In this document: piece after piece, positions 1 to 7,106 of the stretch | Layout of the letters: the number at the start of each line of letters is the position of its first letter | Position numbering within the stretch: position 1 is the stretch's first letter | Notes under the pieces: generated by a model | Databases searched by the model: none | Told to the model about the DNA's origin: nothing | What the model saw: only the letters and a program-made list of their open reading frames with translations | NCBI GenBank assembly: GCA_030668425.1 | Contig: DAOUTY010000021.1 | Coordinates: 1-13,873, forward strand | Direction of reading: 5' to 3' | DNA: 13,873 bases | Source of the DNA: Chloroflexota bacterium | GTDB taxonomy: Bacteria; Chloroflexota; Dehalococcoidia; SZUA-161 | Made by a program: the position numbers and the translations under genes

Positions 1-79
1 CATCGAGTTCAGGAATCCCCTGGCGCTCCGAGGGTATATCCTTGAACTCTATGAGGTATCTTCTTCTTTCCTCGGCCAT
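1..79 (-). CDS. N-terminus of a probable GltD-like oxidoreductase (partial)
   Basis: Only the first 26 residues are inside the window, beginning MAEERRRYLIEFKDIPSERQ. The ATG at 77-79 lies 7 bases after the stop of the preceding gltD-like gene, in the same direction, with an AGGAG-like purine stretch further upstream, so it is probably the next gene of the operon. From memory, a short leader with a phrase such as 'IPxERQxxPEL' precedes the first iron-sulfur segment of glutamate-synthase small-subunit-type (GltD / dihydropyrimidine dehydrogenase-like) flavoproteins. That family assignment is tentative because no cysteine motif or Rossmann fold is visible before the edge. If right, it would be a second NAD(P)H-linked subunit of the same cluster. 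Confidence 0.5.
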   Translation of the reverse strand, partial: MAEERRRYLIEFKDIPSERQGIPELD

Positions 80-86
80 GAAACTC

Positions 87-1751
87 TTATTCTCCTCTGA
101 GATAATTATCGATGGATGCCGCTGCCCTCTTACCCGCGGCCACGGCCTCGATGGCCATAGCCGGGCCGCTCACCGCGTCGCCGCCGGCAAAGACGCCCGG
201 CCGTGATGTCGCCAGAGTCTCGGTATCGGCTGCCAGCGTGCCTCTTTTTGTTATCTCGATTCCGCTGTTTTCGCCCAGGAATGAGAGCTCTGTGGCTTGA
301 CCGATAGCCGGTATTATCATGTCCAGTTCCATATCGAACTCTGAGCCCTTGATCGGCACCGGCCGCCTTCTACCTGAAGCGTCGGGTTCTCCCAGTTCCA
401 TCCTGTTGCATTTCAGGCCTTTGACCTTACCGCTGCCGCTTAGGACCTCAACAGGGGCAACCAGGTACTGAATCTCAATCCCCTCGGCTTCAGCCGCCTC
501 GATCTCGTCATCGCTGGCGGGCATCTCCTGTCTCGTTCGCCTGTAGAGAATGGATACCTTCTTGGCCCCCAGCCTGAGAGATGAGCGGGCGGCGTCCATA
601 GCAACGTTTCCGCCGCCGATTATGCCTATGTTTTTCCCTACCCAGACCTCTCGACCCAGGTTCAAGTCCCGCAGGAAGTCAACCCCGTGGACCACTCCTT
701 TGGTATCCTCGCCCGGAATCCCCAGTTTCTGACTCTGGTGGGCGCCTACGCCAACGAATACCGCCTTGAAACCCTTACTGAAAAGGTCGTCAATGGACAG
801 GCCCTTGCCGACGGGCGAATCTGTCTTGATCTCTACCCCCAGAGCCCTGACGACGTCTATCTCCTTTTCAAGGATCTCCCTGGGGAGGCGGTAATCGGGA
901 ATGCCCAGTGCCAGCATACCGCCGGGCACGGATGATGCCTCGAAGACAACTACGCCGTACCCGAGTAGTGCCAGGTCATGGGCGCAGGTCAGACCTGCCG
1001 GCCCGGCCCCGACGACAGCGACTTTCTCTTCGCGCTCTGCGGCCTTCGGCGGGACTTTTAGTTCGCCTTGCTCCTGTAATTCATAGTCGGCGACGAACCT
1101 TTTAAGCACGCGGATAGAGAGCGGTTTATCCTGGTCGCCTCGATTGCATTTCTGCTCGCAGGGATGGGGGCAGATGCGCCCGATAACCCCGGGGAAGGGA
1201 AGTCGTTCTCTGATGAGGGCGAGGGCTTCGTCAAACCTGCCGTCAGCGATCAGCCCGATGTAGCCCCTTATGTCAAGATTTACCGGACAGGCTGCCTGAC
1301 ATACGGGCATGTCGTCTTTAACGATATTGTAAGTGCCGCTTCCGGCGCATGGTGAGTCTATGGCGGTGCGCAGTGCAAGCTGCTGATCGGCGTCATCCCA
1401 GAGGTTTACCGGACATACCGCAATACATGCCTTGCAGTCATCGCAGCGTTCGTCTATTAGCCTGGTGGGGCGCTGCTTGATGTTGACCCTGAACTTGCCG
1501 TCAGATTCAGCTACCCTTTCAACTTGGGCGCCCGTGATTATCTGAATGTTATCGTTGTTCTTCAGTTCCTCCAGCATCGGAGACACGAGGGATTGGTCGG
1601 CAGCGGAACCATTGTTATGCGCAGTGCGCTCACAGGCAAGCGACGGGAATTTCTCCACTAAATATACTTTGTTGCCCGCTCTGGCCTGCTCCAGGGCCAG
1701 TTTTGCTCCGGTGACAGAGCCACCTATTATCAGCACCGCTTTGCCGCTCAC
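87..1751 (-). CDS. gltD: GltD-type NAD(P)H oxidoreductase with degenerate HdrA-like N-terminus
   Basis: The 554-residue protein is predicted to pass electrons between NAD(P)H and iron-sulfur centres through FAD. Residues 1-95 resemble the start of HdrA (GGSVTG, VYLVEKFPS) but lack its Gly-Gly-Arg and paired-cysteine motifs. Residues 103-113 hold a ferredoxin motif (C103, C106, C109, C113). Residues 150-220 are the GltD/dihydropyrimidine dehydrogenase iron-sulfur domain (C151, C155, C194, C198, C202, with the PFPGVIGRICPHPCE signature). FAD binding is at VVGAGPAGL (247-255), nucleotide binding at IIGGGNVAMDAA (377-388), and the closing FAD motif GVFAGGDAV at 519-527. The GTG start (1749-1751) overlaps the stop of the upstream mvhD by 4 bases and has an AGGAGG site about 10 bases upstream, so translation is probably coupled. 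It likely supplies the NAD(P)H port of the Hdr module. The physiological direction and NADH/NADPH preference cannot be read from the sequence. Confidence 0.88.
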   Translation of the reverse strand: MSGKAVLIIGGSVTGAKLALEQARAGNKVYLVEKFPSLACERTAHNNGSAADQSLVSPMLEELKNNDNIQIITGAQVERVAESDGKFRVNIKQRPTRLIDERCDDCKACIAVCPVNLWDDADQQLALRTAIDSPCAGSGTYNIVKDDMPVCQAACPVNLDIRGYIGLIADGRFDEALALIRERLPFPGVIGRICPHPCEQKCNRGDQDKPLSIRVLKRFVADYELQEQGELKVPPKAAEREEKVAVVGAGPAGLTCAHDLALLGYGVVVFEASSVPGGMLALGIPDYRLPREILEKEIDVVRALGVEIKTDSPVGKGLSIDDLFSKGFKAVFVGVGAHQSQKLGIPGEDTKGVVHGVDFLRDLNLGREVWVGKNIGIIGGGNVAMDAARSSLRLGAKKVSILYRRTRQEMPASDDEIEAAEAEGIEIQYLVAPVEVLSGSGKVKGLKCNRMELGEPDASGRRRPVPIKGSEFDMELDMIIPAIGQATELSFLGENSGIEITKRGTLAADTETLATSRPGVFAGGDAVSGPAMAIEAVAAGKRAAASIDNYLRGE

Positions 1752-2545
1752 TGTTGCACTTCCTCCTCGACCCGGATAGCATATCGGGGTGAGTTGCCAT
1801 CCAGGCTTTGTAAATCGACCAGGCCCTTTTTTCTCAGGGCTGATACATATCTCAACACTCGGGGCGGCGGCAGGTCTATGGCTGCCGCCATTTCCTTAAC
1901 CGATAACGGCCTCTCTTTCATGAGTAGCAATATCTCGTTTACCGCCATCTCATCAGCGATAACGCCCTCCAGCATACGGTTGAGTTCATGTCGTGAGAAG
2001 ACCTCGCCATACTTGTTACCTTCGGTCATGAATTCGGTCTGTTTGGCGGCGACCCATCTCAGCTTCTCACCCCGGGCCGTTGCCTGGGCTGCCCTCAGCT
2101 TGAATTCAAGTTCGCTGAAGTCCCGTCCCTCCGCCGCTCCAAGGGGCCCTAATGCCCTTATCTCCTCGGTGAAATTGGTAACTACCTCGGAGAACCTGGC
2201 ACCCTCGGAAGCGGAAACCCAGTCCAGGAGCAATCTCCCGCTATTGATGCCGCTGTATTCCAGCAGCTTTCTGGCCTCGTTTATCATGTTTATGGCTTCG
2301 TAGTTGCCGGTTAAATAGTGGCAGTCGCCCAGATGGCAACCTAGTACCATTACCCCGTCCATTCGGCGCAGGAAGCCCTCGATCACGAAGGCGGGGTCTA
2401 TCCTCCCCGAGCACATAACCCTGATAACTCTCACGTTGGGCCTGTATTGCATCCTGGAGACCCCGGCGAGGTCGGCGCCGGCATAGGAACACCAGTTGCA
2501 GCAGAACCCCAGAATCCTCGGCTCAAAGTCGTTTTGGTTATCCAT
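1748..2545 (-). CDS. mvhD: MvhD-like [2Fe-2S] subunit fused to a winged-helix domain
   Basis: Residues 1-135 are a methyl-viologen-reducing hydrogenase delta subunit (MvhD/FlpD) domain, the small [2Fe-2S] protein that links a dehydrogenase to HdrA. Conserved cysteines are C15, C16, C19, C45, C70 and C75, within CCNWCSYAGAD, VMCSGRID and GCHLGDCHY. The usual family member is about 140 residues; this one has 265. The extension has a helical linker (about 140-195) and then residues 200-260, which read as a winged helix-turn-helix: 'PLSVKEMAAAIDLPPPRVLR', then LRKKGLVD and a short wing ending in RYAIRVEEE. The ATG start lies 11 bases after the upstream hdrA stop with GAAGG in front. The downstream gltD start overlaps its stop. 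The winged helix could sense redox state, or could only serve protein contact; the sequence does not decide. The MvhD call is firm and the winged-helix call good. Confidence 0.9.
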   Translation of the reverse strand: MDNQNDFEPRILGFCCNWCSYAGADLAGVSRMQYRPNVRVIRVMCSGRIDPAFVIEGFLRRMDGVMVLGCHLGDCHYLTGNYEAINMINEARKLLEYSGINSGRLLLDWVSASEGARFSEVVTNFTEEIRALGPLGAAEGRDFSELEFKLRAAQATARGEKLRWVAAKQTEFMTEGNKYGEVFSRHELNRMLEGVIADEMAVNEILLLMKERPLSVKEMAAAIDLPPPRVLRYVSALRKKGLVDLQSLDGNSPRYAIRVEEEVQQ

Positions 2546-2556
2546 TACGCCTTCAC

Positions 2557-4224
2557 CTATACCGCCGCCAGAGCGGCGATCTGGGCTGTAATCTGGTCAT
2601 CATTGAAATTCTGCATAGTTATCGCCATCATAGGGCAATGAGAACTGCATACGCCGCAGCCTTTACAGGATGCAACAATGGTGCTTGCGCGGTCCCCCTT
2701 GTCAGTGGGGAAGACAGCGATAGCTTTGTAGGGGCAGAGGTACTCGCAAATCCCACAGCCAATGCATTTATCCTGGTCCACCGAGGAAACGATGGGCTCC
2801 ACCTTGACCTGCCCCTTGGTCAGGGGGATGAGCGCCCGGGATGCAGCGCCCAATGCCTGGGCAATGGTCTGCTCAACATCCGTGGGCCAGGAGGCGCAGC
2901 CGCAGAGATATATACCGTCGGTGGCGAAATCTAAGGGCCTGAGCTTAACATGGGCTTCAAGGAAGAATTTGTTTTGCTCCAGAGGCACCTTCAGCTTCTT
3001 GGCCAGTTCTTTTGCGTCACTATGAGGAACGAGCGGGGTGGCCAGAACAACCAGGTCCGTTTCCAGGTTCAGCTCCCGTCCCAGCAGCTCGTGGTATACC
3101 TTAACTCCGCCGTCACTCACTGTGGGAGGATTTGAGAGAGAATACTTTATATATCTTATGCCCATCTCCTTGGACATTCTGAGATATTCTTCGTATTCAG
3201 TGCCGTAGGTCTGCAGGTCTCGATAGAGTATGTAGACCTGTGCCTCAGGGCTCTGTTTCTTAATCAAGACGGCATTCTTGATGGCGGTCATGCAGCAGGT
3301 GCGGGAGCAATATGTTCTCTCGGGAATCCTTGCGCCGGCGCAAAGTATCATTGCCACCTTGGTTGCGCTGACATTCCCATCCGCGAGCAACTGCTCCAGT
3401 TCCATCTGGGTTATCACCTTTTGTCCATCGTAACTGTAGAGTCCCTGCGGCTTTAGCTCCTCCGCCCCGGTGGCTACGATTATCACGCCGGTCTTTATTG
3501 TCTCTTCCTTTCCATCCGAGGCAATGATGACGTCATAGTTGCCAACAAATCCCCTGACATCTCTTACGGTCGAGTCATTGAATACTTCGATACGGGGGTG
3601 ATTCCTGACTGCTTCTATCCTGGGCGTTATCACCGCTGCGGCCTCCTCATTAGAGGGATACAGCTTGTACAGGTGCCGCAATAAACCGCCCAGTTCCTTC
3701 TCCTTCTCTACCAGCTTCACATCGAAGCCTACGTTGGCAATAGTGAGCGCCGTCGTCAGACCGGCGATTCCACCCCCGATGATTAGAGCCCTGGGCTCGA
3801 CATCTACATATATGTCCTCCTGTGGCTCTAGGAGGCTGGCTTTGGCAGCACCGGCTCTGATGAGATCTTTCGCTTTCTGAGTCGCCGCTTCACGCTGCTG
3901 CATATGGACCCAGGAGCACTGCTCCCGAATATTGACGAACTCAAAGAGAGAGGGATTGAGCCCGGATTCCTGACACACGCGCTTGAACAGGGGCTCGTGC
4001 GTTCGGGGGGTGCAGGAGGCAACTATTACCCGGTTGAGATTGTGTTCCTTGATACCGTTTTTTATCTGGGATAGCCCCGCCTCGGAGCAGGTGTAAAGAT
4101 TGTCCTGGGCAAATACGACGTTGGGCAGGGAGCGAGCATATTCAGCTACCTCGGGGACGTCCAGCCAGCCGCCGATATTGCTCCCGCAGTGACAGACAAA
4201 AACGCCTATTCTCACTTCGGACAT
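2557..4224 (-). CDS. hdrA: HdrA-like flavoprotein lacking the central ferredoxin insert (QmoB-like)
   Basis: A 555-residue FAD and iron-sulfur protein of the heterodisulfide reductase A family. The N-terminal HdrA domain is present with C11, C13, C46 and C71 (VCHCGSNIG; VASCTPRTHEP). FAD binding begins at IIGGGIAGL (148-156). C295, C306, C310 and C311 form the TYCSRTCCM region. Two C-terminal ferredoxin motifs close the protein (C487, C490, C493, C497 and C520, C523, C526, C530). The DCSxCI cysteine pair and the inserted dicluster ferredoxin of full-length HdrA are missing: the chain runs directly from the flavin fold into the second half. ATG 4222-4224 follows the previous stop by 9 bases with GAGGT overlapping that stop. 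With the MvhD gene directly behind it, this equals the domain order I recall for QmoB of sulfate reducers, split in two. It probably relays electrons between the flavin of its partner and MvhD. Confidence 0.9.
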   Translation of the reverse strand: MSEVRIGVFVCHCGSNIGGWLDVPEVAEYARSLPNVVFAQDNLYTCSEAGLSQIKNGIKEHNLNRVIVASCTPRTHEPLFKRVCQESGLNPSLFEFVNIREQCSWVHMQQREAATQKAKDLIRAGAAKASLLEPQEDIYVDVEPRALIIGGGIAGLTTALTIANVGFDVKLVEKEKELGGLLRHLYKLYPSNEEAAAVITPRIEAVRNHPRIEVFNDSTVRDVRGFVGNYDVIIASDGKEETIKTGVIIVATGAEELKPQGLYSYDGQKVITQMELEQLLADGNVSATKVAMILCAGARIPERTYCSRTCCMTAIKNAVLIKKQSPEAQVYILYRDLQTYGTEYEEYLRMSKEMGIRYIKYSLSNPPTVSDGGVKVYHELLGRELNLETDLVVLATPLVPHSDAKELAKKLKVPLEQNKFFLEAHVKLRPLDFATDGIYLCGCASWPTDVEQTIAQALGAASRALIPLTKGQVKVEPIVSSVDQDKCIGCGICEYLCPYKAIAVFPTDKGDRASTIVASCKGCGVCSSHCPMMAITMQNFNDDQITAQIAALAAV

Positions 4225-4233
4225 ACTTTTACC

Positions 4234-5538
4234 TCAGCTCACGATCTCGGCAGCCCTGGCCGCGGCAGCACTGGCCTGGGCCACTGACTCTGGAATGTCC
4301 ATGGGGCCCTGACAGTAACCGCAGGCGAATATTCCCGGAATCGTCGTATCCACGGGGGCCAGGGGCGATGTCTGGAAAAATTTATATTCATCCAGGGCGG
4401 TATGGGTTATCGCTGCTAGCCCCACGGCATCTGTTCGCGGCACCATACAGGTTGCTAACACGACCAGGTCCACAGTCATGCTTTTTACCTGCCGCGAGTT
4501 GGTATCTTCATACCAGATTACAGGGTTCTCCCCGGCGTCCTGGGCTATCTCGGCAACCCTGCTTCTGATATAGGTTACGTTGTATTCCTTCTTTGCCCTG
4601 GCGACATAGTCCTGGAACCCCTTCCCGGAGGCTCTAATGTCTATATAGAAAATATAGGAATGAATCTCAGGGTCATGCTCATTCGCCAGTATTGCCTCTT
4701 TGGTGGAATGCATGCAGCAGACGCTGGCGCAGTATTTATTGTGATGCAAATCCCTGGAGCCTACGCACTGTATGAAGGCGATGGTCTTGGGGTCTCTGTC
4801 ATCGGCGGATAGCCTCTTGAGATGACCGCCGGTTGGCCCCGAGGCGCAGATAAGCCTCTCGTATTCCATGGCAGTAACCACATTCTTGTATCGGCGGTAG
4901 CCGTACTCGGTCAAGCTGGTGGGGTCGTAGGGGTCAAAGCCGGTGGCGATGATTATCGCTCCCACATTCAGAGTGATCTCCTCGTCTTGCTGGTCGAAAT
5001 CGATTGCTCCCGCCTGACATACGTCTTTGCAGACCCCACATCTTGGCTTACCGTCTTTTGTCAGCCCCTTGGTCATTCTGATGCAGTATTCTTGATCGAT
5101 AAGGGCTACCCTGGGGACGGCCTGAAGGAAATACAGATATGCCGCCTTCCTCGTTCCCAGACCCATATTGAACAGGTCGGGTGCTTTAGCCGGGCATTTC
5201 TCAGTACATTCGCCGCAACCGGTGCATTTCTTCGCATCAACATATCTGGCCTTCTTGAGCACCGTAACAGTGAAATCGCCGGCTGAACCTGTTATCTCTT
5301 TTACCTCGGAATAGGTGAGAATAGTGGTGTTAGAGTGATCGTAGCAGTCGGCCATCTTGGGTGCGAGGATGCATATTGAGCAGTCGTTGGTGGGGAAAGT
5401 CTTGTCCAGTTGAGCCATCCTGCCCCCAATACTGGGGCTCTTCTCAACCAGATACACATGCTTCCCCATGTCCGCCAAATCCAGCGACGCCTGTATCCCG
5501 GCGATTCCGCCACCTATTACCAGAACCGCATCACTCAT
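4234..5538 (-). CDS. hdrA: Short HdrA-like flavoprotein with ferredoxin insert (QmoA-like)
   Basis: A 434-residue HdrA-family FAD protein that starts directly at the Rossmann motif (VIGGGIAGIQ, residues 7-16) and so lacks the N-terminal cysteine domain; it also lacks the two C-terminal ferredoxin clusters. It keeps the HdrA core: SPSIGGRMAQLDKTFPTNDC with C53 and C56, an inserted dicluster ferredoxin (C105, C108, C111, C115; C152, C167, C170, C174), QCVGSRD (C258) and YCASVCCM (C270, C274, C275), then ACGYCQGPMDIP. I chose ATG 5536-5538 rather than the in-frame ATG at 5565: it places Met two residues before the flavin-binding strand, has GGGAG about 9 bases upstream, and overlaps the previous gene by only 8 bases. 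Size and architecture match QmoA as I remember it. The next HdrA supplies the end domains this one lacks, so the two are probably obligate partners. Confidence 0.9.
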   Translation of the reverse strand: MSDAVLVIGGGIAGIQASLDLADMGKHVYLVEKSPSIGGRMAQLDKTFPTNDCSICILAPKMADCYDHSNTTILTYSEVKEITGSAGDFTVTVLKKARYVDAKKCTGCGECTEKCPAKAPDLFNMGLGTRKAAYLYFLQAVPRVALIDQEYCIRMTKGLTKDGKPRCGVCKDVCQAGAIDFDQQDEEITLNVGAIIIATGFDPYDPTSLTEYGYRRYKNVVTAMEYERLICASGPTGGHLKRLSADDRDPKTIAFIQCVGSRDLHHNKYCASVCCMHSTKEAILANEHDPEIHSYIFYIDIRASGKGFQDYVARAKKEYNVTYIRSRVAEIAQDAGENPVIWYEDTNSRQVKSMTVDLVVLATCMVPRTDAVGLAAITHTALDEYKFFQTSPLAPVDTTIPGIFACGYCQGPMDIPESVAQASAAAARAAEIVS

Positions 5539-6685
5539 TGTGTCCGTCTCCCAGAGCATTCGCAACCAGATTTACCAGATCCATCACCTCGATCTCTACG
5601 TCGGGCCCCTTTTCCTCCCCCTTGTTCGTCATGGCACACCTGAAATGGATTTGACATTTAGGACAGGAGGTTATCAAGGTATCCGCCCCTGTGGCTTTTG
5701 CTTCGAGCAGACGGTCAACCCTTATCTGCTTGGAGCAGGAGTCGCAATTGACGAAGGCGCTGGTACCGCAGCAGAGCGACTCTTCCTTGTTGTGTTCCAT
5801 TTCAACTAACTCTATACCGGGGAGGGCCGCTATTACCTTTCTCGGCTGCTCGTAGATACCGAGATGCCTGCCTAGCCGGCAGGGGTCGTGGTATGTTACC
5901 TTCCTTTTAACCTCGCTAAAATCCAACCCGTTCTCCGCTATTCTGTCAGCCAGAAACTCGGAGATATGCTGTAACTCGCAGTCTATGTCCACATATTTAG
6001 GGTAATCCTCTTTAAAAGTGCGGTAGCCCTCCGGACATGAGAAGATTATCTTTTTTACTCCGGCCTCTTTGATAATGGCGGCGTTATGCTCGGCCAACCG
6101 TCTAAAGGTCTCAACATCGCCAGTCCAGAGCATGTCGTGGCCGCAACACCTCTCGTTTGGCAGCACCACAGGCTCTATTCCACAGTGATTGAGTATCTTC
6201 AAGCTGGCTTTCACGGCGTCGATGGCGCCGCTGTCGAAATCGAATATGTGCTCGAAGTAGGGGGCGCAACCTACGAAGAACATGGTGTCGCTTTGAGTTG
6301 ATATTCGAAGCCCGTCAGATAGCCACTCCAGCCTGTTCTGGCTGACTCCGGGATTTGACATGAGCCTTGCCAGAGATTGAACAGTGCCTGAATGGGCACA
6401 GTCACCATGTTGCCCGGCGTCTAGCGCAAGAGCCCTTGCCTTCTGTATGAAGAGGGGATAATCCACGTCCCCGGGACATTTGGATGAGCAGGCATAGCAG
6501 GTCAAACAGGAGAAGAGGTCATGATTATAGGTCAGATCGTCCTGGAAGCCGAATAGAGCGTTTTCCAGCATAACCCGGGGGGAGTAGGCTGGATTGTATC
6601 GGGATACCGGGCATAGGCCTGTACACTTGCCGCAATCAAGACAGTAAAAGGTCTTTGTTTCCTGAATTATGTCCTCTAGGCTCAA
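5531..6685 (-). CDS. HdrC/HdrB-type (HdrD-like) CCG-domain iron-sulfur protein, module 2
   Basis: A soluble 384-residue protein joining an HdrC-like ferredoxin domain to an HdrB-like catalytic domain. Ferredoxin cysteines are C15, C18, C21, C25 and C60, C63, C66, C70. The C-terminal CCG motif is complete (C269, C305-C306, C341, C344), with spacings of 35 and 34 residues, fitting the family that binds a noncubane [4Fe-4S] centre. The N-terminal CCG motif (C140, C180-C181, C217) lacks its last cysteine, reading CPEG. No membrane segment is seen. The frame is open for 35 more codons into mvhD, but I place the start at TTG 6683-6685: it overlaps the mvhD stop as TTGA, has AAAGGAG 8 bases upstream, and puts Met 14 residues before the first cluster. 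By family it may reduce a disulfide or pass electrons to another acceptor; the substrate is unknown. Confidence 0.88.
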   Translation of the reverse strand: MSLEDIIQETKTFYCLDCGKCTGLCPVSRYNPAYSPRVMLENALFGFQDDLTYNHDLFSCLTCYACSSKCPGDVDYPLFIQKARALALDAGQHGDCAHSGTVQSLARLMSNPGVSQNRLEWLSDGLRISTQSDTMFFVGCAPYFEHIFDFDSGAIDAVKASLKILNHCGIEPVVLPNERCCGHDMLWTGDVETFRRLAEHNAAIIKEAGVKKIIFSCPEGYRTFKEDYPKYVDIDCELQHISEFLADRIAENGLDFSEVKRKVTYHDPCRLGRHLGIYEQPRKVIAALPGIELVEMEHNKEESLCCGTSAFVNCDSCSKQIRVDRLLEAKATGADTLITSCPKCQIHFRCAMTNKGEEKGPDVEIEVMDLVNLVANALGDGHNE

Positions 6686-7104
6686 GTCACCAGCTCCTTT
6701 CGGAAAGGCGATGGCCCCAGTTTCTTCAACTGCTCGACGTACTCCTTGATTGTCTCGGCAAATATCGGCCCCTCGGATGTTGCGATCCATTTAAGCATGA
6801 GCCGTTCATCTTCCAATCCCAGTATGTGCAACAATTTCTTCAGTCTGGTCACCATTTCCTGCGCCTTAATGTTACCGGAAATATAGTGACAGTCTCCTAT
6901 ATGGCAGCCGGCGACCATGACTCCGTCGAATCCTGCCTCCAGAGCCTTCATGACATATTCAGCATCCACCATTCCACTGCACATCACTCTTAGCAGCCTT
7001 ACATTGGGGGGGTAATGAATACGACTCGTCCCGGCTATATCGGCTGCGGCATAAGAACACCAGTTGCAGGCGAAGCAAAGTATACTTGGTTCGAATTCAC
7101 TCAC
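6682..7104 (-). CDS. mvhD: MvhD/FlpD-like [2Fe-2S] delta subunit, module 1
   Basis: A 140-residue member of the methyl-viologen-reducing hydrogenase delta subunit family, of usual length. Cysteines C10, C13, C16, C42, C67 and C72 lie in CFACNWCSYAAAD, VMCSGMVD and GCHIGDCHY; the first half closely resembles the other MvhD in this window. In methanogens this subunit binds HdrA and carries electrons to it from hydrogenase or formate dehydrogenase. The GTG start (7102-7104) is separated from the hdrA stop by two bases and has CGGAGA upstream. Its stop overlaps the start of the following HdrD-like gene, so the three genes are probably translated together. It has no winged-helix extension, unlike its paralogue at 1748-2545. 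Confidence 0.93.
   Translation of the reverse strand: MSEFEPSILCFACNWCSYAAADIAGTSRIHYPPNVRLLRVMCSGMVDAEYVMKALEAGFDGVMVAGCHIGDCHYISGNIKAQEMVTRLKKLLHILGLEDERLMLKWIATSEGPIFAETIKEYVEQLKKLGPSPFRKELVT
6694..6700 (-). promoter_or_regulatory. Ribosome binding site deciding a TTG start
   Basis: On the minus strand this reads AAAGGAG, a near-perfect Shine-Dalgarno, 8 bases before the TTG at 6683-6685. It lies inside the end of mvhD. It argues against the longer reading from the ATG at 6790, which would overlap mvhD by more than 100 bases. Confidence 0.75.
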
Positions 7105-7106
7105 TG

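Noticed and set aside
2557..5538. The two short HdrA genes as one HdrA split by a frameshift
   Set aside because: Both contain a full Rossmann FAD motif and the CCM region, and the second has its own ribosome binding site, so they are paralogues rather than two halves.
6686..6790. Longer start (ATG at 6790) for the module-2 HdrD-like gene
   Set aside because: It would overlap mvhD by over 100 bases; the internal TTG has a strong ribosome binding site and fits the distance to the first cluster.
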